This document shows, piece by piece, positions 1 through 9,854 of a stretch of DNA of 64,000 nt. Source of the DNA: Methylomonas aurea (GTDB taxonomy: Bacteria; Pseudomonadota; Gammaproteobacteria; Methylococcales; Methylomonadaceae); NCBI RefSeq assembly GCF_024505045.1, contig NZ_JANIBM010000006.1, positions 62,001 through 126,000 of the forward strand, read 5' to 3'. The notes below the pieces were generated by a model. It had not been told where the DNA came from and ran no database searches. It saw nothing but the letters and a program-made list of their open reading frames with translations. Position 1 is the stretch's first letter; each line of letters starts with the position of its first letter. Both the position numbers and the translations under genes were made by a program.

Positions 1-2578
1 AGGCATGTGCTGGCAGGATCCGGCCGAGCTCTATAACGACGGCCAGGCCTTTAAATTGACTGCCCGCGACCGCTCCGGCGTCATCGTCACGCTGTTGGCC
101 GACAATTACTACGGCTATTGCAAAAAGGAAGTGAAAACCCAGATCAGCTATGCCGCCAACCTGTTCGGCCTGGCCGAGGAAGAGCATGCCGGCGGCGCGC
201 TGGCCTTCCGCCGCTTCAACCACGGCGACGAATTCGGCATCGGCAGCCTGACCCGCGAGCCGGGCTACGATTTCGACGACATGGTTTACCGCTACGGCGC
301 GATCATGGACATGCAGCCGGAAGGCTACGCCATCGACAAGCAATACCCGGACATTATTTACGTACCGCAAGACCTGCGGATGAGCCTGAACAACCAGAAA
401 ATCACCTGGATCAGAAACGGCCAAAGCCATAGCATCCGGCTGCAACCGGGCAAAATTTACGTGCAGCCCAACGGTTACAAGATCGAAATGTGCAAGCACC
501 CCGGTGCGCCGTCCTGGCGTTTGATCGGTACCGTCGCCGAAGGCACTTTCTGCCACAAGCCGTGTACCGTGTCCGGCGGCGGCAAGTCGGAAATTTCCAA
601 ATCCATCGAGGATGCGGTGATTTACGGGCCGCTGTTCGTCGACGATTTGCAGCACGATTTGGACCGGGTGCAGGCGATTTTCGACAAGGATTACACCGGC
701 CGCTTCCTGCCGGGCTACGAGCACGAAGACCGCGATCCGGCCCGCAAGATTCTGAGTCCGGAGCGTAGCTTGGGTTCGGTGATCAAATTATTGACGCCGT
801 CCAGTTACCATACGCCGGAGTTCAACAACTGGCTGAAGTCGATCCCGCCCAGCATTCTGGCTTTGGTGTTCCTGATCAAACGTTTTTACCGCGAAGAGTG
901 GGGCGAACACTGGCGCGACCATTTGTCGGTGGATGTAATCGACGGCGCGCCGGGCCACGAGCTGAAACTGAATCAGCGCAAGATCGTCGCCACCTATTTG
1001 CGGGTCGGTTTCGACGCCGAAGGTGGCTGGCGCACGTTTAAGGTACGCCAGGACTACATCGCCTGCGAGAAAGTGCAGATGGAAGACGACATCAGCGCCT
1101 CTGTGGTGGTACCGACCGCAGCAGTGCTGCCGTGGTTGCCGGATACCGGTTACCAGATGAGCTTGAAACTGGTCACCAACTGCGAATACCGGCTGTTTCA
1201 ACGTCCGGACGATGCGATCATCCCCGGCTACGACAAGCAGACCGAAGCCAACATGTCCGGCCCCGGCAATTTCATGGCCAATTTCGAGCCGTTGGACCCG
1301 GCAAAACTGGCGGCCGTGGTGGAAGACGTGATGACGTTCTCCAAATTTACCCCGCCGATGCAAAACCTGTTGAGCGAGGCCTATCGCGACGGCAAGGGCT
1401 TTGTCGTGTCTTCCGCCCATCCGCGCCTGGTCAACGGCAAACCGTCGAAAAACCCGCGCTATCTGGAAACCCGAGTCGATGTGGTCAAGCCGCTGCGCAA
1501 ATATGTCGCCGAAGTCGGGGCCCGCCTGCACCGAAAGATTCCGCTGAACCAGCCCTTGTGCCATCCGGTGGATGCGGTGCTGACCGGCCGGCGCAACAAT
1601 CCGCCCGAGCCCGGAATCCGGCCGCTGGCGGTGTACAACCCGATTCATTACCAGGAATTGCCGGAGCTGTTCATGGACTTCATCAGCTCGCTGACCGGCA
1701 AGTCGCCGTCGACCACCGGCGCCGGCAGCGAGGGTGCGCTGACCAAAGGCCCGTTCAACGCCTTGCGCGGCATCACCGATCTGAACAACACGCTGGTGTC
1801 CTACGTCCTAACCGGCTATCCGGGGTTTTCCAGCTCGGCCGGCCATATCGGCCCCGACACCCGGGTCGACCACGACATCAGTTTGCTGATTCCGGAAATC
1901 TGGGCCCGCTTGTCGCGCCAGGAACGGGAAGCCGATTACCTGTTGCAACACGGTTACCTGGAGCCGTTGACCGATTTCGAGCACAAAGGCCAACTGGTCA
2001 TGGCCAGCCGGCTCGGCTACCGCATCACCAGCCATTTCGTGCATAGCCTGATGGGTAAGATCTTCGACAATCCGTATGCGGTGTTTACCGACGAGATCCT
2101 GCAGCCGGAGCGGCAAGATCTGGAAGTATTCGTCGATGGCGTCAACAACATCGTCGAGACTCAGCAGCGCGTGGCGCAGCAATATCTGGACGACGGCAGC
2201 ATCGAAGACGCCTGCCCGCCTTTGTATGCGCTGCTGCACATCATGGCGATCGGCCATTACCAGGGCAAGGACGCGCATCATCCGCAAATCCGGGCCATGT
2301 TCACCCGCGATTATTTGTTGGCTTCAGATTGGTACCGCGAACGGCTGGAAATCAAACAGCAACGGGAGCTGGCGCTGTGGCAACGCCATGTCGGCTATCT
2401 GGAAGCCTTTTTGCGCGACAACAGCCATCAGGCCGTGGTGGGCGAACTGAAACTGGCCGAGCGTCTGCAGCGGGCGCAACGCAAACTTCAGGAACTGTCC
2501 GGGCCGGCTTATCTGGAGTCCCTGGTCGGTACCCTGGGCGCCGATCCGCTGGGCCCTTACCGCTGTGGCACCGCGTAA
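1..2578 (+). CDS. PPi-type phosphoenolpyruvate carboxykinase, 5'-truncated by window edge
   Basis: Interconverts oxaloacetate plus pyrophosphate with PEP, CO2 and phosphate. About 858 codons are visible; the family is about 1,100-1,150 residues, so roughly 300 N-terminal residues lie left of the window and the ATG at position 5 is internal. From memory of the Propionibacterium enzyme, several blocks match: LYNDG.AFK and ADNY.GYCKKEVKTQ near the start, the glycine-rich TVSGGGKSEISKS near residue 190, SVIKLLTPS, and TGKSPSTTGAGSEGALTKG near residue 570, with VGTLG at the C-terminus. The family is unrelated in length to ATP- or GTP-PEPCK. The gene runs convergent to the next one, with a hairpin at the junction. 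Family assignment is strong; direction of flux is unknown. Confidence 0.85.
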   Translation, partial: GMCWQDPAELYNDGQAFKLTARDRSGVIVTLLADNYYGYCKKEVKTQISYAANLFGLAEEEHAGGALAFRRFNHGDEFGIGSLTREPGYDFDDMVYRYGAIMDMQPEGYAIDKQYPDIIYVPQDLRMSLNNQKITWIRNGQSHSIRLQPGKIYVQPNGYKIEMCKHPGAPSWRLIGTVAEGTFCHKPCTVSGGGKSEISKSIEDAVIYGPLFVDDLQHDLDRVQAIFDKDYTGRFLPGYEHEDRDPARKILSPERSLGSVIKLLTPSSYHTPEFNNWLKSIPPSILALVFLIKRFYREEWGEHWRDHLSVDVIDGAPGHELKLNQRKIVATYLRVGFDAEGGWRTFKVRQDYIACEKVQMEDDISASVVVPTAAVLPWLPDTGYQMSLKLVTNCEYRLFQRPDDAIIPGYDKQTEANMSGPGNFMANFEPLDPAKLAAVVEDVMTFSKFTPPMQNLLSEAYRDGKGFVVSSAHPRLVNGKPSKNPRYLETRVDVVKPLRKYVAEVGARLHRKIPLNQPLCHPVDAVLTGRRNNPPEPGIRPLAVYNPIHYQELPELFMDFISSLTGKSPSTTGAGSEGALTKGPFNALRGITDLNNTLVSYVLTGYPGFSSSAGHIGPDTRVDHDISLLIPEIWARLSRQEREADYLLQHGYLEPLTDFEHKGQLVMASRLGYRITSHFVHSLMGKIFDNPYAVFTDEILQPERQDLEVFVDGVNNIVETQQRVAQQYLDDGSIEDACPPLYALLHIMAIGHYQGKDAHHPQIRAMFTRDYLLASDWYRERLEIKQQRELALWQRHVGYLEAFLRDNSHQAVVGELKLAERLQRAQRKLQELSGPAYLESLVGTLGADPLGPYRCGTA

Positions 2579-2589
2579 CGCGGCGGTTT

Positions 2590-2627
2590 CCGGCTGTTCG
2601 CCCAGGGAACCCTAGGCGAACAGCCGG
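2590..2627. terminator. Long inverted repeat between convergent genes
   Basis: A 13-bp perfect inverted repeat (2590-2602 with 2615-2627) has a nested AGGG/CCCT stem in its loop. It sits between the convergent PPi-PEPCK and GGDEF-EAL genes, and its right arm overlaps the last codons and stop of the minus-strand gene. There is no clear T-run on either side, so a bidirectional terminator or mRNA 3'-end stabiliser is inferred from position only. Confidence 0.5.
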
Positions 2628-4693
2628 CGAAACTCGTCTATTGGCAGCGGTTTGTGAAAGAAATAGCCCTGGCCGCGGTCGCATTGGTTCAGTTTCAATA
2701 GCTCCAGCTGCTGCGCGGTTTCCACGCCTTCGGCCTGGACTTTCAGGTTCAGGCCGTGGCCCAGACCGATGATGGAGCGCACGATGCAAGCATCGTTCTG
2801 GTTGTCGTAGATATCGGCGACGAAGGATTTGTCGATTTTGAGCGTGTCGACCGGAAACCGTTTTAGATAGCTGAGCGAGGAAAATCCGGTGCCGAAATCG
2901 TCTATCGCCAGTCGAATGCCGAGATTTTTCAATTCCTGCATCTGCTTGACGGTTTTCTCGAAATGCTCGACCAACATGCTTTCGGTGATTTCCAGCTCCA
3001 GCCGCTCGGCCGGAAAGCCGGTTTCCGCCAGAATGCTGCGCACGCTATCTACCAATGTGGTTTTCTTGAACTGGCGTGCCGATAAATTGATCGCCAGCAA
3101 TAGGTTGCGCTCCCGCAACGGCGCCGCCATATAGTCGCGGCAGGCAGTACGCATCACCCATTCGCCGATTTCGACGATCAGGCCGCTGTTCTCGGCGATC
3201 GGGATGAATTCTTCCGGACTGATGGTGCCGATTGCCGGGTTCCAGCGCAGTAATACTTCCGATCCGATGATTTCGCCGCTGGCCAAATCGACTTGCGGCT
3301 GGTAGGCCAGCGAAAATTCGTTGCGGGCCAGACCGTGGCGCAAATGGTTTTCGATGTTGAGTCGGCGCAGGGAGAGGGCGTTGGCCGCGGCATTGTAGAA
3401 CTCGAAGGTGTTGCGGCCGTGTTGTTTCGCCAGATACAAGGCGTCGTCGGCGTGTTTCAACAGTTGTTCGCTGGTGGTGGCGTCTTGCGGGTAGACGCTG
3501 ATGCCGAGGCTGGTGCTGACGAACAATTGGTGGTCGTCGATAAAAAACGGTTCGTTGACGGTGTGGATCACGCGCTGGGCGATGTCGCCGGCGTCGGCCG
3601 GACTGGACAAATTCAGGCCGATCAGCGCGAATTCGTCGCCACCGAGCCGGGCGACGGTTTCTTGCTCGCGCAGGCAGGCCGAGATGCGTTTTCCGACCTC
3701 GATCAGCAGTTTGTCGCCAACCAAATGCCCCAGCGTATCGTTAATGCTTTTGAAGCGGTCCAGGTCCAGATAGAACAGCGCGAAGATTTGCGGATTGCGC
3801 TTGGCTTGGTGGATGGCTTGTTCCAGCCGCTCGTTGAACAGCGAGCGGTTGGGCAGATCGGTCAAAGGATCGTAGTACGCCATGTGGCGGATGATTTCCT
3901 CGGTATCCTTGCGGTCACTGATGTCGTGAATGATGGATACGAAATGGCTGATAGAATTCGTCTCATCCAGGATGGGCGCAATCGATTCCAGGCACCAAAA
4001 AAGTTCGCCGTTTTTCTTGCGGTTTAAGAATTCGCCGTGCCAGGCGGAGCCGCTCATTAACGTGGCCCAAAGGCTCTTGTATGTCTCGTCGGCAGTTAGG
4101 TCGGATTTGAGCAGATTGGCCCGGCGCCCGATCACTTCTTCCGCGCTGTATCCAGTGATCTGGTAAAAGGCCGGGTTGCAATATTCGATATGGGTTTCGG
4201 CGTCAGTCACGATGACCATGCTCGAGCTGTATTGCATCGCCAGCGTTAATTTGCGCAGTTCCTGCTCGGTTCTTTTATGGTTTTCGATCTCTCTGGCCAG
4301 GGCCGAGTTGGCTGCTACCAATTGCGCTTGGCTGGGTATGGCCAGAATTTTCGGCACCAGAGGCCAAACCAGGGCCGCCGTCGTGATAGAACTGATTGCC
4401 GTAGCCAGTTTGACGAATCCGGACAGCCAGTAATCGGGGACCCAGACATTCCAGATGCTGAGCAAGTGGGTAGTGCCGCAGAGGAAGATGAACAGGCCGA
4501 ACAGCCAATAAATCCAGCTAAACGGAATATCCTGGCGCTTTTTCAGAATGTAGACCAGCGCGAACGGAATCGAGTAGTAAGACAACACGATCAGCGTGTC
4601 GGACACCACATGCAGCAACAGCAGATCGCTCTGCCACAAATAACATTGGCCGTGCGGCATGTATGGGTGGATGTCGAACATGTGATCTTGCAT
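2612..4693 (-). CDS. Ethylene-receptor-like membrane sensor with PAS, GGDEF and EAL domains
   Basis: Makes and/or degrades cyclic di-GMP at the inner membrane (693 aa). Residues 1-110 hold three hydrophobic segments matching the ethylene-binding domain of plant ETR1 and cyanobacterial homologues. Asp32, Tyr39, Ile42, Pro43, Cys72 and His76 line up without gaps, at a constant offset of 7, with ETR1 Asp25, Tyr32, Ile35, Pro36, Cys65 and His69; Cys65 and His69 bind Cu(I) in ETR1. A short coiled linker, a PAS domain (about 145-260), GGDEF (intact LGGDEF) and EAL follow (signature reads EVL; DDFGTG, the lysine of LKIDKSF and the QGYFF block are present). No RxxD inhibitory site is seen before GGDEF. 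The output may be either activity; the ligand is inferred. Confidence 0.9.
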   Translation of the reverse strand: MQDHMFDIHPYMPHGQCYLWQSDLLLLHVVSDTLIVLSYYSIPFALVYILKKRQDIPFSWIYWLFGLFIFLCGTTHLLSIWNVWVPDYWLSGFVKLATAISSITTAALVWPLVPKILAIPSQAQLVAANSALAREIENHKRTEQELRKLTLAMQYSSSMVIVTDAETHIEYCNPAFYQITGYSAEEVIGRRANLLKSDLTADETYKSLWATLMSGSAWHGEFLNRKKNGELFWCLESIAPILDETNSISHFVSIIHDISDRKDTEEIIRHMAYYDPLTDLPNRSLFNERLEQAIHQAKRNPQIFALFYLDLDRFKSINDTLGHLVGDKLLIEVGKRISACLREQETVARLGGDEFALIGLNLSSPADAGDIAQRVIHTVNEPFFIDDHQLFVSTSLGISVYPQDATTSEQLLKHADDALYLAKQHGRNTFEFYNAAANALSLRRLNIENHLRHGLARNEFSLAYQPQVDLASGEIIGSEVLLRWNPAIGTISPEEFIPIAENSGLIVEIGEWVMRTACRDYMAAPLRERNLLLAINLSARQFKKTTLVDSVRSILAETGFPAERLELEITESMLVEHFEKTVKQMQELKNLGIRLAIDDFGTGFSSLSYLKRFPVDTLKIDKSFVADIYDNQNDACIVRSIIGLGHGLNLKVQAEGVETAQQLELLKLNQCDRGQGYFFHKPLPIDEFRRLFA

Positions 4694-4935
4694 GTTTCGC
4701 TCGCTTTGGGGTTATCGAGCGCCGGAAGGCGCCGGTCGAGGTACCGGCGATTCTGGCCCTGTCGGTTTAGGATACTCGCGTTCCGTGGAACAGGGCGGCA
4801 AGCTTAACGTAAATTCCCGTTGAGAAAAACAGGTTAATAAAGCGGGCTTGCTAGCGCGAAATGACGCGGTCAGGTGGGGTAGGCCCGGAAAACCGTTTGC
4901 CGGTTCATCCGGGGCGAGTGGGGACGGAGTTCGGG

Positions 4936-6060
4936 CTAGCCTTTGCGTTTGGCTCTTTTGGCTTTGCCTTTCAGCGTTTGCTGGGCGATCAAGGAGCGGG
5001 CCAGCTTGCGCAAACCGTTGGAAGAGACTTCCAGGCCCAACGGCGAGCCGATCGATTCCAATTCGTACATCAGATCGGTCGCGGCAATCAGCGTGACGTA
5101 GCGCAATTTTTCACCGCCCGGCAATTGGCTGGAGGCGTCGCGCAACAAGGGGGCGAAGGTATCCCACGAGCTGTTGAAAAACTTGCGTACCGGGTCGTTC
5201 TCGGCGACCGATTCGCTGCTCAGGCCTTGCTCGAAGGCAGTGCCGGCTTTTTGCAGCACTTCATGCAGTTTGCCGCGGGTTTCCTCGGCATTGTCGCCTA
5301 GCTGTGCGGTGGCGATCGATTTGTCCAGGGAAGCCTGCCAGTTTTGCCACAGAGCGCGCCATTGCTTCAACTCGGTTTCGTTCAGAATCGCAGCAGGCTT
5401 GACGCCGTTCTGGGTAGGGTTGGCGGCCGTGTAGCCCAGATTGATCTGGAGGCCATTGGCGTCGGCTTTGGCTTGGTTGAAACGTAGACTGTTGATCGTA
5501 TCGTGCAATTCTTCGCTGTGTTCGGCGGCGATATAAGGAACCAAGGTTTTGGCAATGTCCGGCCTAACCTGGTTCAAATCGATTTTCAAACCGGACAGTT
5601 TCGGCTCGGCGGCCTTTTTGATCAGAGATTGCAGTTGGTTGATATTCAGCGGCTGACCGTTGCGGTCGAACGCGTTGAGCTGGGTGACCGGAAAGCTCAG
5701 CACATTTCCCGAAGCGTCCACGGTGGGTTGCTGAAAAGTCTGCAGGATACCGGACCATTCCACCAGCGCCATGCATTTGCCGCCCAAAGCAGTGCCGATC
5801 CTGGCCTGGACGTTGTTCTGGATTTTGACTTGGCCGTTCTCGCCGCTGATTTGCGGGTGGTCCAGGTCCAGATAGCTGCATTGTTTACCGTCTTTCCAGG
5901 CGCGAACCGATTCGTCCGGTCCGGTGTAGAGCTGGTTAACCAAAACGCTTTTGATAAAGCGGTATTCCATCGGCACGGGAATATTGATTTCGCGGGCTAG
6001 ACCGTTCTCCGCCGTCAGCAGCAGGGCGGTAGAGATTAAAACGGTACGCAATATTGACAT
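4936..6060 (-). CDS. Hypothetical secreted or periplasmic protein
   Basis: 374 aa, no family recognised. The first about 22 residues are a typical signal peptide (hydrophobic core then ENGLA-R), so export is likely. The mature part has a few cysteines, no obvious repeats, a mostly helical second half and a very basic C-terminal tail rich in Lys and Arg. Its ATG follows an AAGGAGT ribosome site and lies 4 bp after the nadE stop, so it is the last gene of the sucC-sucD-nadE transcript. Nothing in it resembles an NAD or CoA enzyme; its connection to the operon is unknown. Confidence 0.75.
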   Translation of the reverse strand: MSILRTVLISTALLLTAENGLAREINIPVPMEYRFIKSVLVNQLYTGPDESVRAWKDGKQCSYLDLDHPQISGENGQVKIQNNVQARIGTALGGKCMALVEWSGILQTFQQPTVDASGNVLSFPVTQLNAFDRNGQPLNINQLQSLIKKAAEPKLSGLKIDLNQVRPDIAKTLVPYIAAEHSEELHDTINSLRFNQAKADANGLQINLGYTAANPTQNGVKPAAILNETELKQWRALWQNWQASLDKSIATAQLGDNAEETRGKLHEVLQKAGTAFEQGLSSESVAENDPVRKFFNSSWDTFAPLLRDASSQLPGGEKLRYVTLIAATDLMYELESIGSPLGLEVSSNGLRKLARSLIAQQTLKGKAKRAKRKG

Positions 6061-6064
6061 GAAT

Positions 6065-7711
6065 TTACTCCTTAACGTTGTCGGGCGCTGTTGGATTAAG
6101 CGCGGCGGTGCCGCGGTAAGCCGATGAAATGGGATAACGCCGGTCGCGACCGAAGGCTCTGGGCGTGATGCGAATGCCCGGCGGCGATTGCCGGCGCTTG
6201 TATTCGTTACGGTCGACCAGCGAGATGGCGCGTTCGACCGCGTCGCGCGGATAACCCAGGGCGACGATGTCGGCGGACGACTGGTCCTGCTCGATGTACA
6301 GGGCCAGAATCGGATCCAGAATCGAGTAGGGCGGCAGCGAATCTTCGTCTTTCTGGTCCGGCGCCAGTTCGGCCGATGGCGGCCGGGTGATGACCCGCTC
6401 CGGAATCGCCGGCGACAGGCTGTTGCGGTATTCGGCCAGTTTATAAACCATCAATTTGGAGACATCCTTTAACGGCGCGAAGCCGCCGGCCATGTCGCCG
6501 TAAAGCGTGGCGTAGCCGACGCTCATTTCGCTCTTGTTGCCGGTGGTCAGCAGCAGTTTGCCTTGCTTGTTGGATAAAGCCATCAGCAACACGCCGCGGC
6601 AGCGGGCCTGGATGTTTTCCTCGGTTGTGTCCTTTCCGCTGCCGGCGAACAACGGCGCCAGCATCTGGTTAAAGGCGTTGACCGCCGGTTCGATCGGTAT
6701 GGTGTGTAACTTCACGCCGAGCGCTTCGGCTTCCAGTCTGGCGTCTTCGTTGCTGATGTCGGCGGTATAGCGCGACGGCATCGCCACCGCCTCGACCCGG
6801 TCGGCGCCCAGCGCATCGACGGCCAGTGCCAACACCAGCGCCGAATCGATGCCGCCGGACAGGCCCAGAATCGCGCCGTGAAAGCCGTTCTTGCGCACGT
6901 AGTCGCGAATGCCGAGCAGCAAGGCCCTGTATTCGCTGACGATTGGCTGATAAAGGGCGACGATGCCGGTCCGAGCCGGCACTACGCCGTCGAATTCGAC
7001 TACATCGAGCTGCTCTTCGAATTCCGCCGCGCGGTAAACCACTTCGCCGCAGCGGTCTGCGACGAACGAGGCGCCGTCGAACACTAACTCGTCCTGGCCG
7101 CCGATCTGGTTGACGTACACCAGCGGGATACCGGCGGAGCGGACATGGCCGCAAATGATGTCCTCGCGTTGCTGCATCTTGCCGGCGTGGAATGGCGACG
7201 CATTCAAGGCCAACACGATGTCTGCGCCGGCGGCGCGGTTACGCGCCAGGGTGTCCGGCAACCAGACATCCTCGCAGATCGTCAGTGCCAGCTTGCGGCC
7301 GTTCACTTCGAAGATGCAACAGCTGGTTCCGGGGGCGAAGTAGCGTTGCTCATCGAATACGCCGTAATTGGGCAGGGCGGATTTGTGGTACTCGGCGACG
7401 ATAGTGCCATTGCTGATGGCGGCGGCAGCGTTATACAGCTTTCCAGCCTGACGGCGCGGAAAGCCGATCACGGCGACGATACCTTCAATTTGCGCGGTAA
7501 GTTGCCGAATGGCCTGTTCCGATTGGGCCAAGAAATCGGCACGCAGCAACAGGTCTTCCGGCGGATAGCCGGTCACGCACAACTCCGGAAACACAACGAT
7601 GTCGGCTTGGCGCTCGCGGGCTTGCTTGGCCGCGTCCAGGATTTTGCCGACGTTGCCGGCAATGTCGGCGACGGCGAAATTGAGTTGGGCTAACGCGATT
7701 CTCAACGGCAT
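6065..7711 (-). CDS. nadE: Glutamine-dependent NAD+ synthetase
   Basis: Last step of NAD+ synthesis: amidates deamido-NAD with ammonia released from glutamine, using ATP. 548 aa, the usual length of the two-domain form. Residues 1-250 are a nitrilase-type glutaminase (FPELCVTGYPPEDLL with the catalytic Glu, a central Lys, and LTICEDVW with the nucleophilic Cys). Residues about 270-548 are the synthetase, with the PP-loop LGLSGGIDSAL and the TTGNKSE block. The start is 3 bp after the sucD stop. The C-terminal sequence is complete. The glutaminase motifs support ammonia supply from glutamine rather than free ammonia. Confidence 0.97.
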   Translation of the reverse strand: MPLRIALAQLNFAVADIAGNVGKILDAAKQARERQADIVVFPELCVTGYPPEDLLLRADFLAQSEQAIRQLTAQIEGIVAVIGFPRRQAGKLYNAAAAISNGTIVAEYHKSALPNYGVFDEQRYFAPGTSCCIFEVNGRKLALTICEDVWLPDTLARNRAAGADIVLALNASPFHAGKMQQREDIICGHVRSAGIPLVYVNQIGGQDELVFDGASFVADRCGEVVYRAAEFEEQLDVVEFDGVVPARTGIVALYQPIVSEYRALLLGIRDYVRKNGFHGAILGLSGGIDSALVLALAVDALGADRVEAVAMPSRYTADISNEDARLEAEALGVKLHTIPIEPAVNAFNQMLAPLFAGSGKDTTEENIQARCRGVLLMALSNKQGKLLLTTGNKSEMSVGYATLYGDMAGGFAPLKDVSKLMVYKLAEYRNSLSPAIPERVITRPPSAELAPDQKDEDSLPPYSILDPILALYIEQDQSSADIVALGYPRDAVERAISLVDRNEYKRRQSPPGIRITPRAFGRDRRYPISSAYRGTAALNPTAPDNVKE

Positions 7712-7714
7712 TGG

Positions 7715-8586
7715 CTACTTCGAAAAACAATCCCGCATTGCGGCGCCGATATCCGACGGCGAACTGACCATGCTGACGCCGGCCGCTTTCATCGCCGCGA
7801 CCTTGCCTTCTGCCGTGCCGCTGCCGCCGGTAACGATAGCGCCGGCATGGCCCATGCGTTTACCGGGCGGTGCAGTCTGGCCGGCGATGTAACCGACCAC
7901 CGGTTTCGTGACGTGGGCTTTGATGAATTCCGCGGCTTGTTCTTCGTCGCTACCGCCGATTTCGCCGACCATGACGATGCCCTCGGTTTGCGGATCGTCC
8001 TGGAACCGGCTCAACACGTCGATGAAATTCATGCCGTGGATCGGGTCGCCGCCGATGCCGACGCAGGTGCTTTGGCCCAGACCTTCGCGGGTGGTTTGGT
8101 GTACCGCTTCGTAGGTCAGCGTGCCGGAGCGGGAGACGATGCCGATCTTGCCGGGCTGATGAATATGGCCGGGCATGATGCCGATCTTACATTGGCCGGG
8201 CGTGATCACGCCGGGGCAGTTGGGCCCGACCAACAACGATTGCGTACCCTGCATCGCGGCTTTGACTTTCAGCATCTGCAGTACCGGAATACCCTCGGTG
8301 ATGCAGACGATCAATTCGATGCCGGCCGCGACCGCTTCCAGGATCGCATCGGCGGCAAAGAAGGGAGGCACGTAAATCATGCTCGCATTGGCGCCGGTGG
8401 CTTTAACGGCTTGCTCGACCGTATCGAACACCGGTAGATCGAGGTGAGTGGAACCGCCGCGGCCCGGGGTGACGCCGCCGACCAGTTGGGTGCCGTAGGC
8501 CAGGGCCTGTTCGGAGTGGAAGGTGCCTTGTTTGCCGGTAAAGCCCTGGCAAATGACTTTAGTGTTTTTGTCGATCAAAATGCTCA

Positions 8587-8587
<1 letters not shown>
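7715..8587 (-). CDS. sucD: Succinyl-CoA ligase, alpha subunit
   Basis: Alpha subunit of the TCA-cycle enzyme converting succinyl-CoA to succinate with nucleotide triphosphate formation. 290 aa from ATG at 8587. The longer open frame upstream only reads through sucC. The ATG overlaps the sucC stop by one base (TGATG), implying translational coupling. It shows an N-terminal CoA-binding Rossmann fold ([14 protein letters not shown]) and the phosphohistidine loop [10 protein letters not shown] near the C-terminus. Malate-CoA ligase (mtkB) is a close relative, but no serine-cycle genes flank it. Confidence 0.95.
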
Positions 8588-9756
<1,169 letters not shown>

Positions 9757-9854
9757 CTAGGTGCTCCATATTGAGGCGGGCATCGCGGCGCTCCGAGTTG
9801 GTGCTATGATTGCCCGACACTCATTTTAACCAACTCCTGAAAAAACGACGGGCA

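Noticed and set aside
788-2046. Long open frames opposite and alongside the PPi-PEPCK (788-1648 minus, 1132-2046 plus)
   Set aside because: Translations are Arg/Gly/Gln-rich shadow frames of a clearly recognised gene; no ribosome site or family resemblance.
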